The notes under the pieces were generated by a model that was not told where the DNA came from, made no database searches, and saw only the letters and a program-made list of their open reading frames with translations. Position numbers and translations under genes: made by a program. Below, piece by piece: positions 1 to 7,295 of a stretch of 24,101 nt of DNA (the stretch's first letter is position 1; every line of letters starts with the position of its first letter). Origin of the DNA: Selenomonadales bacterium UBA7018 (GTDB lineage: Bacteria > Bacillota > Negativicutes > Selenomonadales > Selenomonadaceae); the NCBI GenBank assembly GCA_002448305.1, contig DJWY01000023.1:35962-60062 (forward strand). The letters are read 5' to 3'.

Positions 1-42
1 CGTTACCGCGAAATTCTCGCGCAACTCAATCTCCGTAAATAA
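1..42 (+). CDS. 3' end of an upstream gene (partial)
   Basis: The first 42 bases read in frame as 13 residues (RYREILAQLNLRK) and a TAA stop. It is placed just upstream of an ABC ATPase gene on the same strand. In MacA-MacB type operons that position is often held by a membrane fusion protein or a TolC-like protein, but 13 residues cannot show this. A second frame is also open here, so the assignment is weak. Confidence 0.35.
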   Translation, partial: RYREILAQLNLRK

Positions 43-60
43 TTTTTATACGATACGTTT

Positions 61-96
61 TTTCATTCCTAATTCCTCATTCCAAATTCCTAATTG
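61..96 (-). repeat. Degenerate heptad repeat (AATTAGG family), intergenic copy
   Basis: Read on the minus strand this is five heptads of the type AATTAGG / AATTTGG / AATGAGG / AATTAGG / AATGAAA. It is a variant of the 37-bp element found twice inside genes at 13719-13755 and 15841-15877. Here it lies between genes, in opposite orientation. It has no obvious long hairpin. Confidence 0.8.
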
Positions 97-156
97 AATT
101 TGCGGCGGGGGATTTTTTTTGTTATCATGTGGAAAATTTTATAGGGAGAAATTTTT

Positions 157-867
157 ATGTCAAATGTCGTGACGATAACGGGCGTGAAAAAACTTTACAA
201 AATGGGCAGTGAAATTGTCGCCGCGCTAAATGGCGTCGATTTAAAAATTGATTCAGGAGAATTCGTCGCGCTCATGGGTCCTTCGGGTTCTGGCAAGTCA
301 ACGCTCATGAATATTCTGGGTTGTCTCGACCGTCCGACCGTCGGTTCATATAAATTGCTTGGGCAGGAAGTCAGCCACCTTTCCGACGACGAACTTGCTA
401 GAATCCGGAATAAAACTATCGGCTTTGTCTTCCAAAATTTTAATCTCCTGCCTAAGCTGACGAGTTTAGAAAATGTCGCGTTGCCGGCGGTTTATGCGGG
501 CGTGAATACTAAGGAAAGACTTTCTATGGCAATGGACGCGCTGAAAAAAGTTTCGCTTGCCGACCGCGCAGAACATTTGCCCAGCGAACTTTCCGGCGGT
601 CAACGTCAACGTGTCGCAATCGCCCGCGCAATCGCTATGAAACCGTCAATCATTATGGCGGACGAGCCGACCGGCAATCTTGATACTAAATCGACCGGCG
701 AAATTATGGAAATTTTCCGCGACCTTCACGCAACCGGCTCAACGATTATTTTAGTCACGCATGAACCCGACATTGCGCAAGCCGCCGACCGTCAAATTCT
801 CGTCAAGGACGGGCAAATCGTCAAAGACATTACCAAAGATTCCCACGAAATTATTGACATTGTTTAA
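157..867 (+). CDS. ABC transporter ATP-binding protein (MacB/LolD type)
   Basis: This is the cytoplasmic ATPase of an ABC exporter of the MacB/LolD/SalX class, which powers export or extraction of lipoproteins, peptides or drugs. Visible motifs are Walker A GPSGSGKST (about 41-49), the Q-loop VFQNFN (91-96), signature LSGGQ (145-149), Walker B IIMADE (165-170) with the D-loop GNLD just after it, and the H-loop histidine near 202. The length of 236 residues fits a stand-alone ATPase. The ATG follows GGGAGA with good spacing. The cognate permease is very probably the MacB/FtsX-like gene at 3003-4220. The two are usually adjacent, but here two glycosyltransferase genes lie between them. The substrate cannot be told from the sequence. 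Confidence 0.93.
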   Translation: MSNVVTITGVKKLYKMGSEIVAALNGVDLKIDSGEFVALMGPSGSGKSTLMNILGCLDRPTVGSYKLLGQEVSHLSDDELARIRNKTIGFVFQNFNLLPKLTSLENVALPAVYAGVNTKERLSMAMDALKKVSLADRAEHLPSELSGGQRQRVAIARAIAMKPSIIMADEPTGNLDTKSTGEIMEIFRDLHATGSTIILVTHEPDIAQAADRQILVKDGQIVKDITKDSHEIIDIV

Positions 868-879
868 GGAGGAAAATTC

Positions 880-2004
880 ATGGACGCGCCAAAAATTTCT
901 GTACTCATTCCCATGTACAATCGCAAGCATTACATTGCGCAAGCCATTGACAGCGTACTTATCCAGACGTTTCAAGACTTTGAAATTATAGTTCGCGACG
1001 ATGGCTCAACTGACGGCTCGGCTGATTTTGTCGCGGAAAAATACGCCGCTGAAATTTCTTCGGGCAAAATTAAACTCCGCCGCAATGAAAAAAATCTCGG
1101 CGAGTTTCCGACCGATAACAGACTTTTACGCGAGGCGACCGGCAAATATATAATGATTCTGCACAGCGACGATTTATTTTTGCATCAAGCCCTTGAGCAA
1201 ATGTACGAAGCCGCCGAATATTTTAATACTGATGTTGTTCACACTGGAGTATTTTTGGAGTCGCAAAAAGACGGCGTGATAGATGAAAAGACGCAATTTA
1301 AAATTATGTGCTGGGAAAATCGCACGGTAAAAAATTTTGAAGTCGTATCAAACGAGCCCGAACAGCGATTTTTTGAGTGGACGACGAGCGATACTTTCAT
1401 TGACGCGCCGTATAATATCTTCAAGCGCAAATTTCTTTTGGAAAACAAAATATTTTTCCCAGAGCATTCTGGCAATTTGCTTTTCTGTTTGCATTGGCTT
1501 ATGAAGGCAAAAATTTATGTGAAGTCGCCCGATATTTTTTATATCAATCGTGATTCGCCCGACTCTCAGACCAATGACAAAACAGCGATTTACGAAAGGA
1601 CTAGGAAAAATCTCCTTTGCATGTTCGATTCGCTAGATTACTTGGAGAAAATTTTTAAGAGCGTCGATTTCTTTAAGGATAACGCCGCGACGCAATACAC
1701 GGCAAAAGCAATGTTCTTTGCTCGATTTGATAGCTTTGAAATTTCTCGATTCAATCTTTATGAGAATGGCATTACACCTGAACTTCACCGAGTGGTTGAA
1801 CGTGCGATGAAGGATTGTTTTGGCGAGCAGGCGGATTATGTGACATTTCTTTTTCACAAAGTGCATTGTCTGGAGTCCGGAAAGAATTATTTTGAGATAA
1901 ACACTCTTAAGGAGGAAAATTCATGGACACACCAAAAATTTCTGTACTCATTCCCATGTACAATCGCAAGCATTACATTGAGCAATGCATTGACAGCGCA
2001 TTGA
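880..2004 (+). CDS. Family 2 glycosyltransferase, copy 1
   Basis: This is a probable GT-A fold family 2 glycosyltransferase that moves a sugar from a nucleotide-sugar donor to a glycan or other acceptor in the cytoplasm. The N-terminus has the family pattern ISVLIPMYNRKHYI (6-19), then the nucleotide-binding stretch EIIVRDDGSTDGS (35-47), and a DxD-like HSDD at 95-98. A strong AAGGAGG precedes the ATG, 12 bp after the ATPase gene. The last 27 or so codons overlap the start of the next gene in another frame, so the C-terminal tail is an out-of-frame reading of the paralogue's 5' end. This suggests that the native stop was lost in a duplication. The acceptor is unknown. Confidence 0.88.
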   Translation: MDAPKISVLIPMYNRKHYIAQAIDSVLIQTFQDFEIIVRDDGSTDGSADFVAEKYAAEISSGKIKLRRNEKNLGEFPTDNRLLREATGKYIMILHSDDLFLHQALEQMYEAAEYFNTDVVHTGVFLESQKDGVIDEKTQFKIMCWENRTVKNFEVVSNEPEQRFFEWTTSDTFIDAPYNIFKRKFLLENKIFFPEHSGNLLFCLHWLMKAKIYVKSPDIFYINRDSPDSQTNDKTAIYERTRKNLLCMFDSLDYLEKIFKSVDFFKDNAATQYTAKAMFFARFDSFEISRFNLYENGITPELHRVVERAMKDCFGEQADYVTFLFHKVHCLESGKNYFEINTLKEENSWTHQKFLYSFPCTIASITLSNALTAH

Positions 2005-2981
2005 ATCAAACTTTCCAAGATTATGAAATTATCATTTGCGATAACGATTCAATTGACTGTTCGGCTGATTTCGTTGCAGAGAGATATGCCGCAGAAATTT
2101 CTATAGGAAAAATTAAACTTCTTCGCAATGAAAGAAATATGGGTGGTACATTTAATACTAATAGACTTTTGCGCGAAGCGTCTGGCAAATACGTAATGAT
2201 TCTTCATAGCGACGACATGTATTTGCCGCATGCCCTTGCCCACTTGTACGAAATTGCCGAGCATTTTAACGCCGATGTTGTTCATGAAGCTAGATTTTTA
2301 ATCACAGCTCCCGACGGCATTATTGAGGAGGGAACAAAACTAAAAATTAATTCTCATGACTTCCACCAAGTGGATAAACCTGAAGTTATGTCTGACGACC
2401 CGATTGAGCGTTTCAAAGAATGGCATTTAAGCGGAACTTTCATGGACGCGCAATATAATATTTTTAACAGAAATTTTCTGACAGAAAATGATTTACGATT
2501 CCAAGATTTTGAATCGCACACACTTTTTGCTTTGGAATGGATTATGAAAGCTAAAGTTTTCGTCAAAACCCCCACGCTTTGTTACATTTGCCGTAACTCG
2601 CCAGACCAAGATACCCACTCAAAATTTCCGCCCGAACGTGTTGCAAAACTTATTTGTGATTACATTAAACTTTCTCGGTATCTCGACGAATTCTTTGCTA
2701 ACGAAGACTTTTTCAAGGGCAATCCGGAATTACAATATCTTACGCAAAGTCATTTATTTACCGTTTCCGAGAACTTTTGGATTGTCAGAAACAGAGTTTA
2801 CAAAGACGGAATTACACCCGAACTTCATCGCGCCGTTGAAAGTGCCTTCAGAGAATATTTCGGGAAGGACGCGCCTTTGCCGACTTTCCTTTATCATTGG
2901 ATTCACGCCGCAATGTTTAATCGTCGCGCTGATATATTAGCCTCCCCCCCCCACGCTAATTTTGTTCTTGATGCGGCTTAA
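1923..2981 (+). CDS. Family 2 glycosyltransferase, copy 2
   Basis: This is a paralogue of the preceding gene with the same architecture: ISVLIPMYNRKHYIEQ at the N-terminus, EIIICDNDSIDCS for nucleotide binding, and HSDD near 95-98. The start is supported by the same AAGGAGG leader as copy 1. About 90 bases around the two starts differ at only about five positions, whereas the bodies of the two proteins differ clearly. The gene starts inside copy 1, with an 82-base overlap. A run of nine C lies close to the 3' end (codons 341-344), so slippage would change the last residues. A role in surface glycan or glycoprotein synthesis is likely, and a link to the flanking transporter is inferred from position only. 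Confidence 0.88.
   Translation: MDTPKISVLIPMYNRKHYIEQCIDSALNQTFQDYEIIICDNDSIDCSADFVAERYAAEISIGKIKLLRNERNMGGTFNTNRLLREASGKYVMILHSDDMYLPHALAHLYEIAEHFNADVVHEARFLITAPDGIIEEGTKLKINSHDFHQVDKPEVMSDDPIERFKEWHLSGTFMDAQYNIFNRNFLTENDLRFQDFESHTLFALEWIMKAKVFVKTPTLCYICRNSPDQDTHSKFPPERVAKLICDYIKLSRYLDEFFANEDFFKGNPELQYLTQSHLFTVSENFWIVRNRVYKDGITPELHRAVESAFREYFGKDAPLPTFLYHWIHAAMFNRRADILASPPHANFVLDAA
2944..2952 (+). repeat. C9 homopolymer in the glycosyltransferase 3' end
   Basis: Nine consecutive C residues lie within the last 13 codons of the second glycosyltransferase. A gain of one C would end the protein a few codons earlier. A loss of one C would read through about 20 codons into the start of the permease gene. 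Such tracts often vary in length by replication slippage, and they are also common sites of sequencing error. Confidence 0.9.
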
Positions 2982-3002
2982 AAGATTTTTGGAGTTTAGA
3001 AA

Positions 3003-4220
3003 ATGCTTTTCACTGAACTTTTGAAAATGGCGGGCTTAAGCCTTATCGCCAACAAATTGCGGACGCTCCTAACTATGCTTGGAATAATAATCGGCGTGGC
3101 GGCGGTTATCGCAATGGTTAGCGTTGGTATGGGCGTCAAAAAAAATGTCGTTGATTCAATTTCGCGACTCGGCTCGAATATGCTAATCGTTATGGCGGGC
3201 AGTCCTAATCGCGGCGGTCCCAGAGGCGCAGCAGGTTCAAATACCACTTTGACTTATGCCGATGCCGAAGCAATTAAGGACAAAATAAAAAATGTCGACT
3301 ACGTGTCGCCGACTGTGCAAAACAGTTATCAAATTGTTTACGGGCACGAGAATTGGAATTCGACTGTCACGGGCGTTATCCCCGAATACGTAGCGATTCA
3401 ATCACTTGAACTCAAAAGCGGGCTTTTCTTCAGTGAGCATGATGTTGACGTTCGCAATCGCGTCGCGGTTATCGGCTCGACTGTCGCGGCTAATCTTTTC
3501 GACAGCGTTAATCCCGTCGGCAAGAAAATTCGCATCGGCAACGCACCTTATACGATTATCGGCGTGCTTGCCAGCAAGGGACAATCAATGGGCGGTCAAG
3601 ACCAAGACGACGTTGTTTTAATTCCTTTGACGACCGCGCAGGAACGCTTAATCGGTATAACTCACATTCGCTCTATCAATGTTCAAGTTTCTGACGCTGA
3701 CAAAATGGACGAAGTTCAAAGTAATATTGAAAAGCTTTTGCGCCAACGTCATAGAATCAGGACGGGCGCGGAAGATGATTTCAACGTCCGCAACTTGACA
3801 AGCCTCATGGAAACTATGACTTCGACTACGACAATGATAACATTGCTTTTAGGCTCAATCGCTGGCATTTCGCTTGTCGTCGGCGGTATCGGAATTATGA
3901 ATATCATGATGGTTTCCGTCACCGAGCGCACGCGGGAAATTGGAATCAGAAAGGCAATCGGCGCGACCTATAGCAGCATTATGTTGCAATTTCTAATTGA
4001 ATCGACAATGATTAGCATAATCGGCGGGCTTATCGGAATTGTTATCGGGATTGGAGCTGCGCAGGCAATTTCAAAATTTGGCGACTTCACGACGGTTATT
4101 AGCGGCTTGAGTATCGTTGCTAGTTTTGGCTTTTCGCTCTTGGTCGGAATATTTTTCGGCATGCTACCTGCGCGGAAGGCGGCTCGTCTCGACCCGATTG
4201 ACGCCCTGCGCTACGAATAA
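3003..4220 (+). CDS. MacB/FtsX-like ABC transporter permease
   Basis: This is the membrane subunit of a MacB-type ABC exporter. An N-terminal membrane segment (LLTMLGIIIGVAAVIAMVSV, about 23-42) is followed by a large extracytoplasmic MacB core domain (about 45-270) and an FtsX domain with three further membrane segments (about 278-300, 325-352 and 365-390). The motif ERTREIGIRKAIGA after the second membrane segment is typical of FtsX permeases. The C-terminus, ARLDPIDALRYE, is also typical. The length of 405 residues matches permeases without a fused ATPase, so the partner is the ATPase at 157-867. GGAG lies upstream of the ATG. The stop codon abuts the stop of the convergent pilin gene with no spacer. 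Confidence 0.93.
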   Translation: MLFTELLKMAGLSLIANKLRTLLTMLGIIIGVAAVIAMVSVGMGVKKNVVDSISRLGSNMLIVMAGSPNRGGPRGAAGSNTTLTYADAEAIKDKIKNVDYVSPTVQNSYQIVYGHENWNSTVTGVIPEYVAIQSLELKSGLFFSEHDVDVRNRVAVIGSTVAANLFDSVNPVGKKIRIGNAPYTIIGVLASKGQSMGGQDQDDVVLIPLTTAQERLIGITHIRSINVQVSDADKMDEVQSNIEKLLRQRHRIRTGAEDDFNVRNLTSLMETMTSTTTMITLLLGSIAGISLVVGGIGIMNIMMVSVTERTREIGIRKAIGATYSSIMLQFLIESTMISIIGGLIGIVIGIGAAQAISKFGDFTTVISGLSIVASFGFSLLVGIFFGMLPARKAARLDPIDALRYE

Positions 4221-4808
4221 TTATTTATTCGGGTCGTCATTTGGTCTATAAAAAAACTCATTGTCTGGATTTTTTGTGTTATCCATAAAATGAATCGCAG
4301 TATCGCTGTTGCCGTCCGCGTCAAACTCAACGTAGGCTAAGACGCGCCGAGAAATTTTTTTGCCAATGTGTTCACTATAAACTTCCGCATTGCTAGACAA
4401 AGTATAAACTTCTTTGCCGTCGCTAATTTTATCTGCTCTATATTTATTATTGACACGGATAGCATAATTAACTTTGTAAGGAAAAATGAATACTCGTTCC
4501 GCCTGAACGTCAACGCTAATATCTCCGCTCGAAGTCTTTTGCATCGTAGAAAATACAGGTATTTGATGATAGCGTCTGTTAAGCTCTGTCGTTTTCAGAT
4601 AATCTTTGTTTATAGCAAGCTCTCGGCGAACTTTATCCGCCGCCGCATAAATGCCACTTTCCGCCGCGTTCTGCAAATCGATTTCGGCTTGAAAATCGGT
4701 CGTCACGTAACTTTGATTCATCTGCGCTTCCTGAATCCCCTTGACACAAAGCGCGATAGCCATAATTAAACACAGCCCTAAAACCGTCGCGAATCCTTTT
4801 TGGTTCAT
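4221..4808 (-). CDS. PilX-like type IV pilus minor pilin or assembly protein
   Basis: This is a likely minor pseudopilin. It has a very short leader MNQKG, followed by FATVLGLCLIMAIALCV (about 6-22). This matches a class III signal peptide cut by prepilin peptidase after Gly, though the usual Glu at position +5 is missing, as in some PilX and GspK proteins. The rest (to 195) is a periplasmic domain with AAESGIYAAADK near residue 50, a pattern typical of PilX N-terminal regions. The start overlaps the stop of the upstream pilin gene (TAATG), and AGAGG lies 7 bases before the ATG. It is the last of three pilin-like genes. The call rests on the leader and the gene order; fold-level similarity was not checked. 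Confidence 0.7.
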   Translation of the reverse strand: MNQKGFATVLGLCLIMAIALCVKGIQEAQMNQSYVTTDFQAEIDLQNAAESGIYAAADKVRRELAINKDYLKTTELNRRYHQIPVFSTMQKTSSGDISVDVQAERVFIFPYKVNYAIRVNNKYRADKISDGKEVYTLSSNAEVYSEHIGKKISRRVLAYVEFDADGNSDTAIHFMDNTKNPDNEFFYRPNDDPNK

Positions 4809-5401
4809 TATTCTACCTCTAAGCCCGGCATGAAAACTGCTGTGGCGATTTTTATTTTGCGCTCCGTCACTAAGCTTTCCAATTCAAGTTCAATGTGCAA
4901 AATTTTCTTTGGCTTATCAAGCGCACAATGCAAATAATTTAATTTAGTGTCGCCAAAATAATTGTCGCCGGTTATCGGATTGGTATAACTACCTTCTTGC
5001 CGTTCCACGTAAAGGTTGGGATAATTTCTGTTCGCTCTTTTGTAGCCGCGAAAATAGCGCGTCTCCCTTATGTCCCTGCTCGTATACAAAAGGTATTGCA
5101 TGTTTTTCAAGTCCGGTATAGGTTTATTATAACCAGTATTCCCGAGCGAATGATAAACAAACTTAACTATGCTACTGTCGCCATAAGTCTGAACGTCTTT
5201 AGCAAATCGCGCCGCTTGCGTGATTCTCTTCATAGCGTATTGCGCTTCCGCCTCTAAAACGTAGTCGGCTAGTTGGTCTCTGCCCAGTCGGAAAATATTT
5301 AAACTGACCATTGCCAAAGAATAAAGTATCATTACTAAAAGCGGCAAAGCTATCGCGAATTCAATCAGCACGAATCCGCCGCTACGAACTTTCTTTAGCA
5401 A
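4808..5401 (-). CDS. PilW-like prepilin-type protein
   Basis: This is the second gene of the minor pilin cluster. It has a canonical class III leader: basic residues, then GG/FVLIEFAIALPLLVMI with Glu at +5, followed by a soluble domain of about 160 residues. The frame is open up to ATG codons at 5443 and 5473, but neither has a ribosome binding site. I prefer a TTG at 5401, which has AAGGG 9 bases upstream and gives the short basic leader MLKKVRSGG expected of a prepilin. With this start the gene overlaps the end of the upstream pilin gene by 20 bases, which suggests translational coupling. TadE-like pilins also have a similar N-terminus and remain an alternative. Confidence 0.7.
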   Translation of the reverse strand: MLKKVRSGGFVLIEFAIALPLLVMILYSLAMVSLNIFRLGRDQLADYVLEAEAQYAMKRITQAARFAKDVQTYGDSSIVKFVYHSLGNTGYNKPIPDLKNMQYLLYTSRDIRETRYFRGYKRANRNYPNLYVERQEGSYTNPITGDNYFGDTKLNYLHCALDKPKKILHIELELESLVTERKIKIATAVFMPGLEVE

Positions 5402-5789
5402 TCCAAATCGCCCTTTCAACTTCAATAAAATCTTCCCGACCATTAGCAATCCAACTGACCGTAACTTTGACATTACACACGTTGTCGCCGTTTATCTCCG
5501 TTTTGACTTCAAACTCAATCGGATTTTCTTCGCTTAAATTTTCTGTAATAAGGTCTTTCGGCTCTCCTTGAAAGCTTGTCGGAAGTTCGCTACCTGCCGT
5601 CGCTAAACTTTCTAGCTGTGCAAGTTGTTCGTTCGCCAAATAAAGCGCAGTCAATCGGAGCGTCGATTGAGGATTTTTGATTCGCGACGCGGCATTTAGT
5701 AAAATCATTGCGGCAAAGGCAGTTATCAGCGTCAAGAAAATTACGTTCACCATAAGAAAGCCGCGTTCGTCTTTAAGTATCTTTATCAT
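5382..5789 (-). CDS. PilV-like prepilin-type protein
   Basis: This is the first gene of the minor pilin cluster. The chosen ATG gives the leader MIKILKDERG, with predicted cleavage before FLMVNVIFLTLITAFAAMI. The open frame continues 28 codons upstream, but that would put the prepilin leader far inside the protein. Asn instead of Glu is at +5. The remaining 110 or so residues form a small periplasmic domain (ALYLANEQLAQLESL near 50), a pattern seen in PilV and GspI-type minor pilins. There is no clear ribosome binding site. The gene is transcribed away from the gene at 5908. The assigned role is initiation or priming of type IV pilus assembly, by analogy. Confidence 0.68.
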   Translation of the reverse strand: MIKILKDERGFLMVNVIFLTLITAFAAMILLNAASRIKNPQSTLRLTALYLANEQLAQLESLATAGSELPTSFQGEPKDLITENLSEENPIEFEVKTEINGDNVCNVKVTVSWIANGREDFIEVERAIWIAKESS

Positions 5790-5817
5790 GACAAAAAATA
5801 TATCATAGATTTTGAAA

Positions 5818-5846
5818 TTGACAAGCGCGGCGGTACATGATATAAG
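5818..5846 (+). promoter_or_regulatory. Sigma-70-type promoter for the gene at 5908
   Basis: TTGACA (5818-5823) and TATAAG (5841-5846) are separated by exactly 17 bases. The predicted start site is near 5853, giving a leader of about 55 bases before the ATG at 5908. Confidence 0.75.
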
Positions 5847-5907
5847 TAAAAAAATTTTAGGCGTGCGCTCCAAATGCCGATAAATTATTCAGAGGAGCGT
5901 GAAAGAA

Positions 5908-6381
5908 ATGGAGATTTGGGAAGTCACAAAACCTGCGGCGGGCGTCAAGAAAAGTTCCGCGCAGGCTTCATACAAATTATCAAAAAACGTCGTCTCCGAA
6001 TATGCAAAAATTCTCGCTGAAAAAATGTCCAACGTCAAAAGCGACGTTCAGGAAATGGAAATCGTTCGCGAACAGCTCGACGAGATTAGCCAAATGCACA
6101 CGGCACTAACGGGCGAAGTCAAAGTCAATGAGGATTCGGGCAATGCCAATCGAGAAGAAGGCGCAAGTGCGAATATAATTTGCGTGGAAAAGGTTAAGCG
6201 ATTTTTGCCGGACGGTTCGGTAATGATAACGACCTACGAAGACGGACAAGTAACTGACCGCGTGAAAATGAAACCGCATATGATTTCCGTTGCGGATTAT
6301 TCTGTCCCGCCTAAGGTTGACGGCTCGCCGGAAACGACGTTGAAGCCGACGCAGAATTTCTTTTTAGATTTCATGATGTAA
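5908..6381 (+). CDS. Hypothetical protein, helical N-terminal half
   Basis: I do not recognise this protein (157 residues). Residues 20-70 look strongly helical and charged (SEYAKILAEKMSNVK, EMEIVREQLDEISQ), perhaps a coiled coil. They are followed by an acidic, low-complexity linker (85-100) and a compact beta-rich stretch with VKRFLPDGSVMITTYEDG near 115-130. There is no signal peptide or membrane segment. The frame is open from a GTG at 5899, but AGAGGAG ends just one base before it. The ATG at 5908 has a spacing of 10 and is preferred. It lies between a good promoter and the next gene, and is probably cotranscribed with it. Confidence 0.75.
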   Translation: MEIWEVTKPAAGVKKSSAQASYKLSKNVVSEYAKILAEKMSNVKSDVQEMEIVREQLDEISQMHTALTGEVKVNEDSGNANREEGASANIICVEKVKRFLPDGSVMITTYEDGQVTDRVKMKPHMISVADYSVPPKVDGSPETTLKPTQNFFLDFMM

Positions 6382-6425
6382 TTGCTGAGGCTTTGTGAAA
6401 CGTTTAATTCAAGGAGGTTTTTAAC

Positions 6426-7175
6426 ATGGACGTAAGCAACATTGCAAGAGTATCTCGCGGCTTTGCGCAGTACGCGACGCAGGCTAAGAATACTGCCAAC
6501 GCAAAAGCGCAGAATCAAGAGGGACAAACTCAAAACGAATCGGCGAAAGTCGGCAACGCTTTCGAGTTGGACATTTCCGACGCGGCTAAAAAGGCTCAAA
6601 AGAGCACTACGCCAGAAGAAGTTTCCGTAGACGACGGCGCACAGAAAACTAAAGGCTTAAGTGCCGAACAAGTCGACGCACTCAAATCGGATTTGGAAAC
6701 GCAAGAACAGACCATGCTCAACATTATGATTCAAGCTATGACTGAATCTAATGACAAGTTGCAGGGCTGGCTCAATGACGGCATAAGTATTTTGAACTTT
6801 GGCGGCGTGCAGATTGATGCATCGCGTTTTGCCCTTCCGGAAGTTGCGACCAATCCCGAAGACGCAGCTAAAGCAATCGCGCCCGGCGGAGCTTGGTCAG
6901 TTGACGCAGTTTCGACGCGCATTTTCGATTTAGCATCGGCGATAGCGGGCAACGACCCTGAAAGACTTGCCGAGATGAGAGCCGCTGTCGAAGATGGCTT
7001 CAAACAAGCCGGTATGGAGTGGAATAAGATAACCGGTCAAGACAACATGCCGGAAATTTCCAAGCAGACTTATACCGAAATCATGAGCCGTTTCGACACC
7101 CGCGCCAATGAACTCAATGGAACTGCCAATGCAAATTCCAATGCAACTGCTAATGCAACCACAATCGTAGAATAA
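6426..7175 (+). CDS. Hypothetical protein with a repetitive Asn/Ala/Thr tail
   Basis: This is a 249-residue soluble protein preceded by a near-perfect AAGGAGG ribosome binding site. The N-terminal 60 residues are rich in Ala, Gln and Asn and likely disordered. The middle holds helical segments (VDALKSDLETQEQTMLNIMI near 85-105). A more conserved-looking end (ERLAEMRAAVEDGFKQAG, then ISKQTYTEIMSRFD) resembles the C-terminal part of small proteins sometimes labelled DUF5610 or 'hydrogenase-4 component G'. That resemblance is from memory and is not a functional call. The last 20 residues are coded by a 12-bp tandem repeat. The gene ends just before a terminator. Confidence 0.8.
   Translation: MDVSNIARVSRGFAQYATQAKNTANAKAQNQEGQTQNESAKVGNAFELDISDAAKKAQKSTTPEEVSVDDGAQKTKGLSAEQVDALKSDLETQEQTMLNIMIQAMTESNDKLQGWLNDGISILNFGGVQIDASRFALPEVATNPEDAAKAIAPGGAWSVDAVSTRIFDLASAIAGNDPERLAEMRAAVEDGFKQAGMEWNKITGQDNMPEISKQTYTEIMSRFDTRANELNGTANANSNATANATTIVE
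7116..7160 (+). repeat. 12-bp tandem repeat at the 3' end of the hypothetical gene
   Basis: Nearly four copies of a 12-base unit (AATGCAACTGCT and variants) occur at 7116-7127, 7128-7139, 7140-7151 and 7152-7160. Each full unit adds four residues (NGTA, NANS, NATA), so changes in copy number keep the frame. Confidence 0.85.
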
Positions 7176-7206
7176 ACTCAAGCGGCACTTGCCGACGTAA
7201 ATTAAG

Positions 7207-7244
7207 AAAAGGCTTCCTGCGCCCTAAGCGTTTGGAAGTCTTTT
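7207..7244 (+). terminator. Rho-independent terminator after the gene at 6426
   Basis: AAAAGGCTTCC (7207-7217) pairs with GGAAGTCTTTT (7234-7244), with one G-U pair. An inner CGC/GCG pair at 7220-7222 and 7228-7230 extends the structure. The A and T flanks could let it work from both sides. Confidence 0.8.
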
Positions 7245-7256
7245 CATTTGCAAAGC

Positions 7257-7283
7257 AAAACGCCGCCCATTTGGACGACGTTT
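7257..7283 (-). terminator. Terminator of the tRNA operon
   Basis: On the minus strand AAACGTCGTCC pairs with GGGCGGCGTTT using G-U pairs around a four-base loop, and a T-rich stretch follows (TTTTGCTTTG). It lies just past the last tRNA gene. On the plus strand the same positions would be C-A mismatches, so the hairpin is stable only in the tRNA transcript. Confidence 0.65.
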
Positions 7284-7295
7284 GGATTTTCGATA

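Noticed and set aside
101..121. GC-rich stretch followed by eight T, possibly a terminator
   Set aside because: No matching inverted arm was found upstream of the T run, so it is not a usual stem-loop terminator.
5382..5873. Longer reading of the PilV-like gene from 5873
   Set aside because: It would add 28 residues before the prepilin leader and place the cleavage site deep in the protein. The ATG at 5789 gives a normal leader.
6426..7175. Labelling the protein hydrogenase-4 component G
   Set aside because: That name is a propagated annotation for loosely similar proteins. No hydrogenase genes are nearby and the sequence gives no support for that function.
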